Part shown: positions 5,283 through 5,748 of the stretch, piece after piece
How the letters are laid out: every line of letters starts with the position of its first letter
Position numbering within the stretch: position 1 is the stretch's first letter
The notes under the pieces: generated by a model
Database searches by the model: none
Told to the model about the DNA's origin: nothing
What the model saw: only the letters and a program-made list of their open reading frames with translations
Translations under genes and position numbers: made by a program
Assembly: GCA_030641465.1 (NCBI GenBank)
Contig: DAOWHK010000198.1
Span: 1 to 5,748, forward strand
Source: Parachlamydiales bacterium
Lineage (GTDB): Bacteria > Chlamydiota > Chlamydiia > Chlamydiales > Simkaniaceae
Direction of reading: 5' to 3'
Length of the DNA stretch: 5,748 bases

Positions 5283-5748
5283 GTCTTTTTCTCCTTCCGC
5301 CTATTGATGCCCTGGGGGTTTAGGCGCCTAATATAGACTCTTCTAACCCTGTTAACATCAGATGCTAGAACATGAAAGAGAAAGTCTTTCGTCACATGTT
5401 TCACTCCACTTTTAGGAATATCTCCGAGCTGCTCTGTTAGCCAACCTCCAATTGTGACCATATTATTTGGACTTGATAGATGCACATCAAAGAGCTCTTC
5501 AAAGGTTGTAAGCTCCATTTTGCCACTTGCAATAATTACGCCCGGGCCCGACTGAGAATATAGGGGCTTTTCATCCCGCCTATCTGCAATTTGACCAATC
5601 ACAACTTCCACCAAATCTTCAAGTGTAATAAGCCCTGAGACAGATCCATATTCATCGACTACAAACATCATCGTCTCTTCTTTTTGATAAATTTCTCGAA
5701 GAAGTTGCTTGCCAGGCTTTGACTCTGGAATAAAAATCGGCTTCCTTA
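5279..5748 (-). CDS. CNNM / CorC-HlyC family protein, C-terminal part (first gene of tandem pair)
   Basis: The frame stays open to the window edge, so only the last 155 or so residues are visible and the membrane domain lies outside. The visible start (KPIFIPESKPGKQLLREI) and VVDEYGSVSGLITLEDLVE are the canonical second CBS domain of CorC/HlyC proteins (typical form VVDEYGGTxGLVTLEDxxEE). They are followed by a CorC_HlyC domain (SGKMELTTFEELFDV to RVRRVYIRRL) and a basic tail. Unlike its downstream neighbour, this copy keeps the DEYG and TLED motifs, so it is the more conventional member and the better candidate for nucleotide binding. A Met at 5669-5671 lies inside the CBS domain and is not a start. 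It is translationally coupled to the next gene by the 4-nt overlap; the pair may act together or as a heterodimer, which is inference. The promoter is outside the window. Confidence 0.92.
   Translation of the reverse strand, partial: RKPIFIPESKPGKQLLREIYQKEETMMFVVDEYGSVSGLITLEDLVEVVIGQIADRRDEKPLYSQSGPGVIIASGKMELTTFEELFDVHLSSPNNMVTIGGWLTEQLGDIPKSGVKHVTKDFLFHVLASDVNRVRRVYIRRLNPQGINRRKEKKT
5291..5296 (-). promoter_or_regulatory. Ribosome-binding site AAGGAG that fixes a GTG start
   Basis: On the − strand AAGGAG lies 8 nt before the GTG at 5280-5282. It sits inside the end of the upstream CNNM coding sequence and supports the GTG, rather than a downstream ATG, as the start. A GTG start also keeps the first hydrophobic helix of the CNNM domain whole. 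Confidence 0.75.

Overview
The window looks like chromosomal DNA from a member of the Chlamydiae, most likely an environmental (amoeba- or arthropod-associated) lineage. This is inferred from the AT-rich sequence with short or absent intergenic gaps. It is also inferred from the gene order PP2C phosphatase – NifS-type cysteine desulfurase – two adjacent CNNM/CorC-HlyC proteins, which from memory matches the Chlamydia trachomatis CT259–CT258–CT257–CT256 neighbourhood. No database search was possible, so the taxon is a well-motivated guess.

Left half, + strand (1–3268): four tightly packed genes read rightward and probably form one operon. They are the 3' part of an unrecognised gene (1–495), a CPBP/CAAX-type intramembrane protease (535–1407), a PP2C-family Ser/Thr phosphatase whose ATG directly abuts the preceding stop (1408–2193), and a group I cysteine desulfurase whose start overlaps the phosphatase gene by about 35 nt (2159–3268). 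The phosphatase would counteract Hanks-type kinases. The desulfurase would supply sulfur for Fe-S clusters or tRNA thiolation. The desulfurase lacks the otherwise conserved cofactor-contacting Gln of its family.

Right half, − strand (3254–5748): everything reads leftward. Two CNNM/CorC-type proteins, predicted Mg2+ transport or CBS-regulated membrane proteins, are joined by a 4-nt GTGA overlap; the upstream one runs off the window. Downstream of them lie two small membrane proteins (81 and 95 aa) that are paralogues of each other. They share an ungapped conserved block, a single or double hydrophobic segment and the same Shine-Dalgarno-TTATT-ATG layout. The 95-aa gene has its own good promoter-like sequence and converges on the desulfurase gene with a 15-bp overlap.

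Most of the window is ordinary conserved core chromosome. The most novel element is the duplicated small membrane protein pair inserted between the desulfurase and the CNNM genes. Its short Ser-rich N-termini and hydrophobic segments make secreted or inclusion-membrane proteins a possibility, but this is not shown. No RNA genes, insertion sequences, CRISPR arrays or convincing intrinsic terminators were seen, and no stretch over 300 bases lacks a gene.
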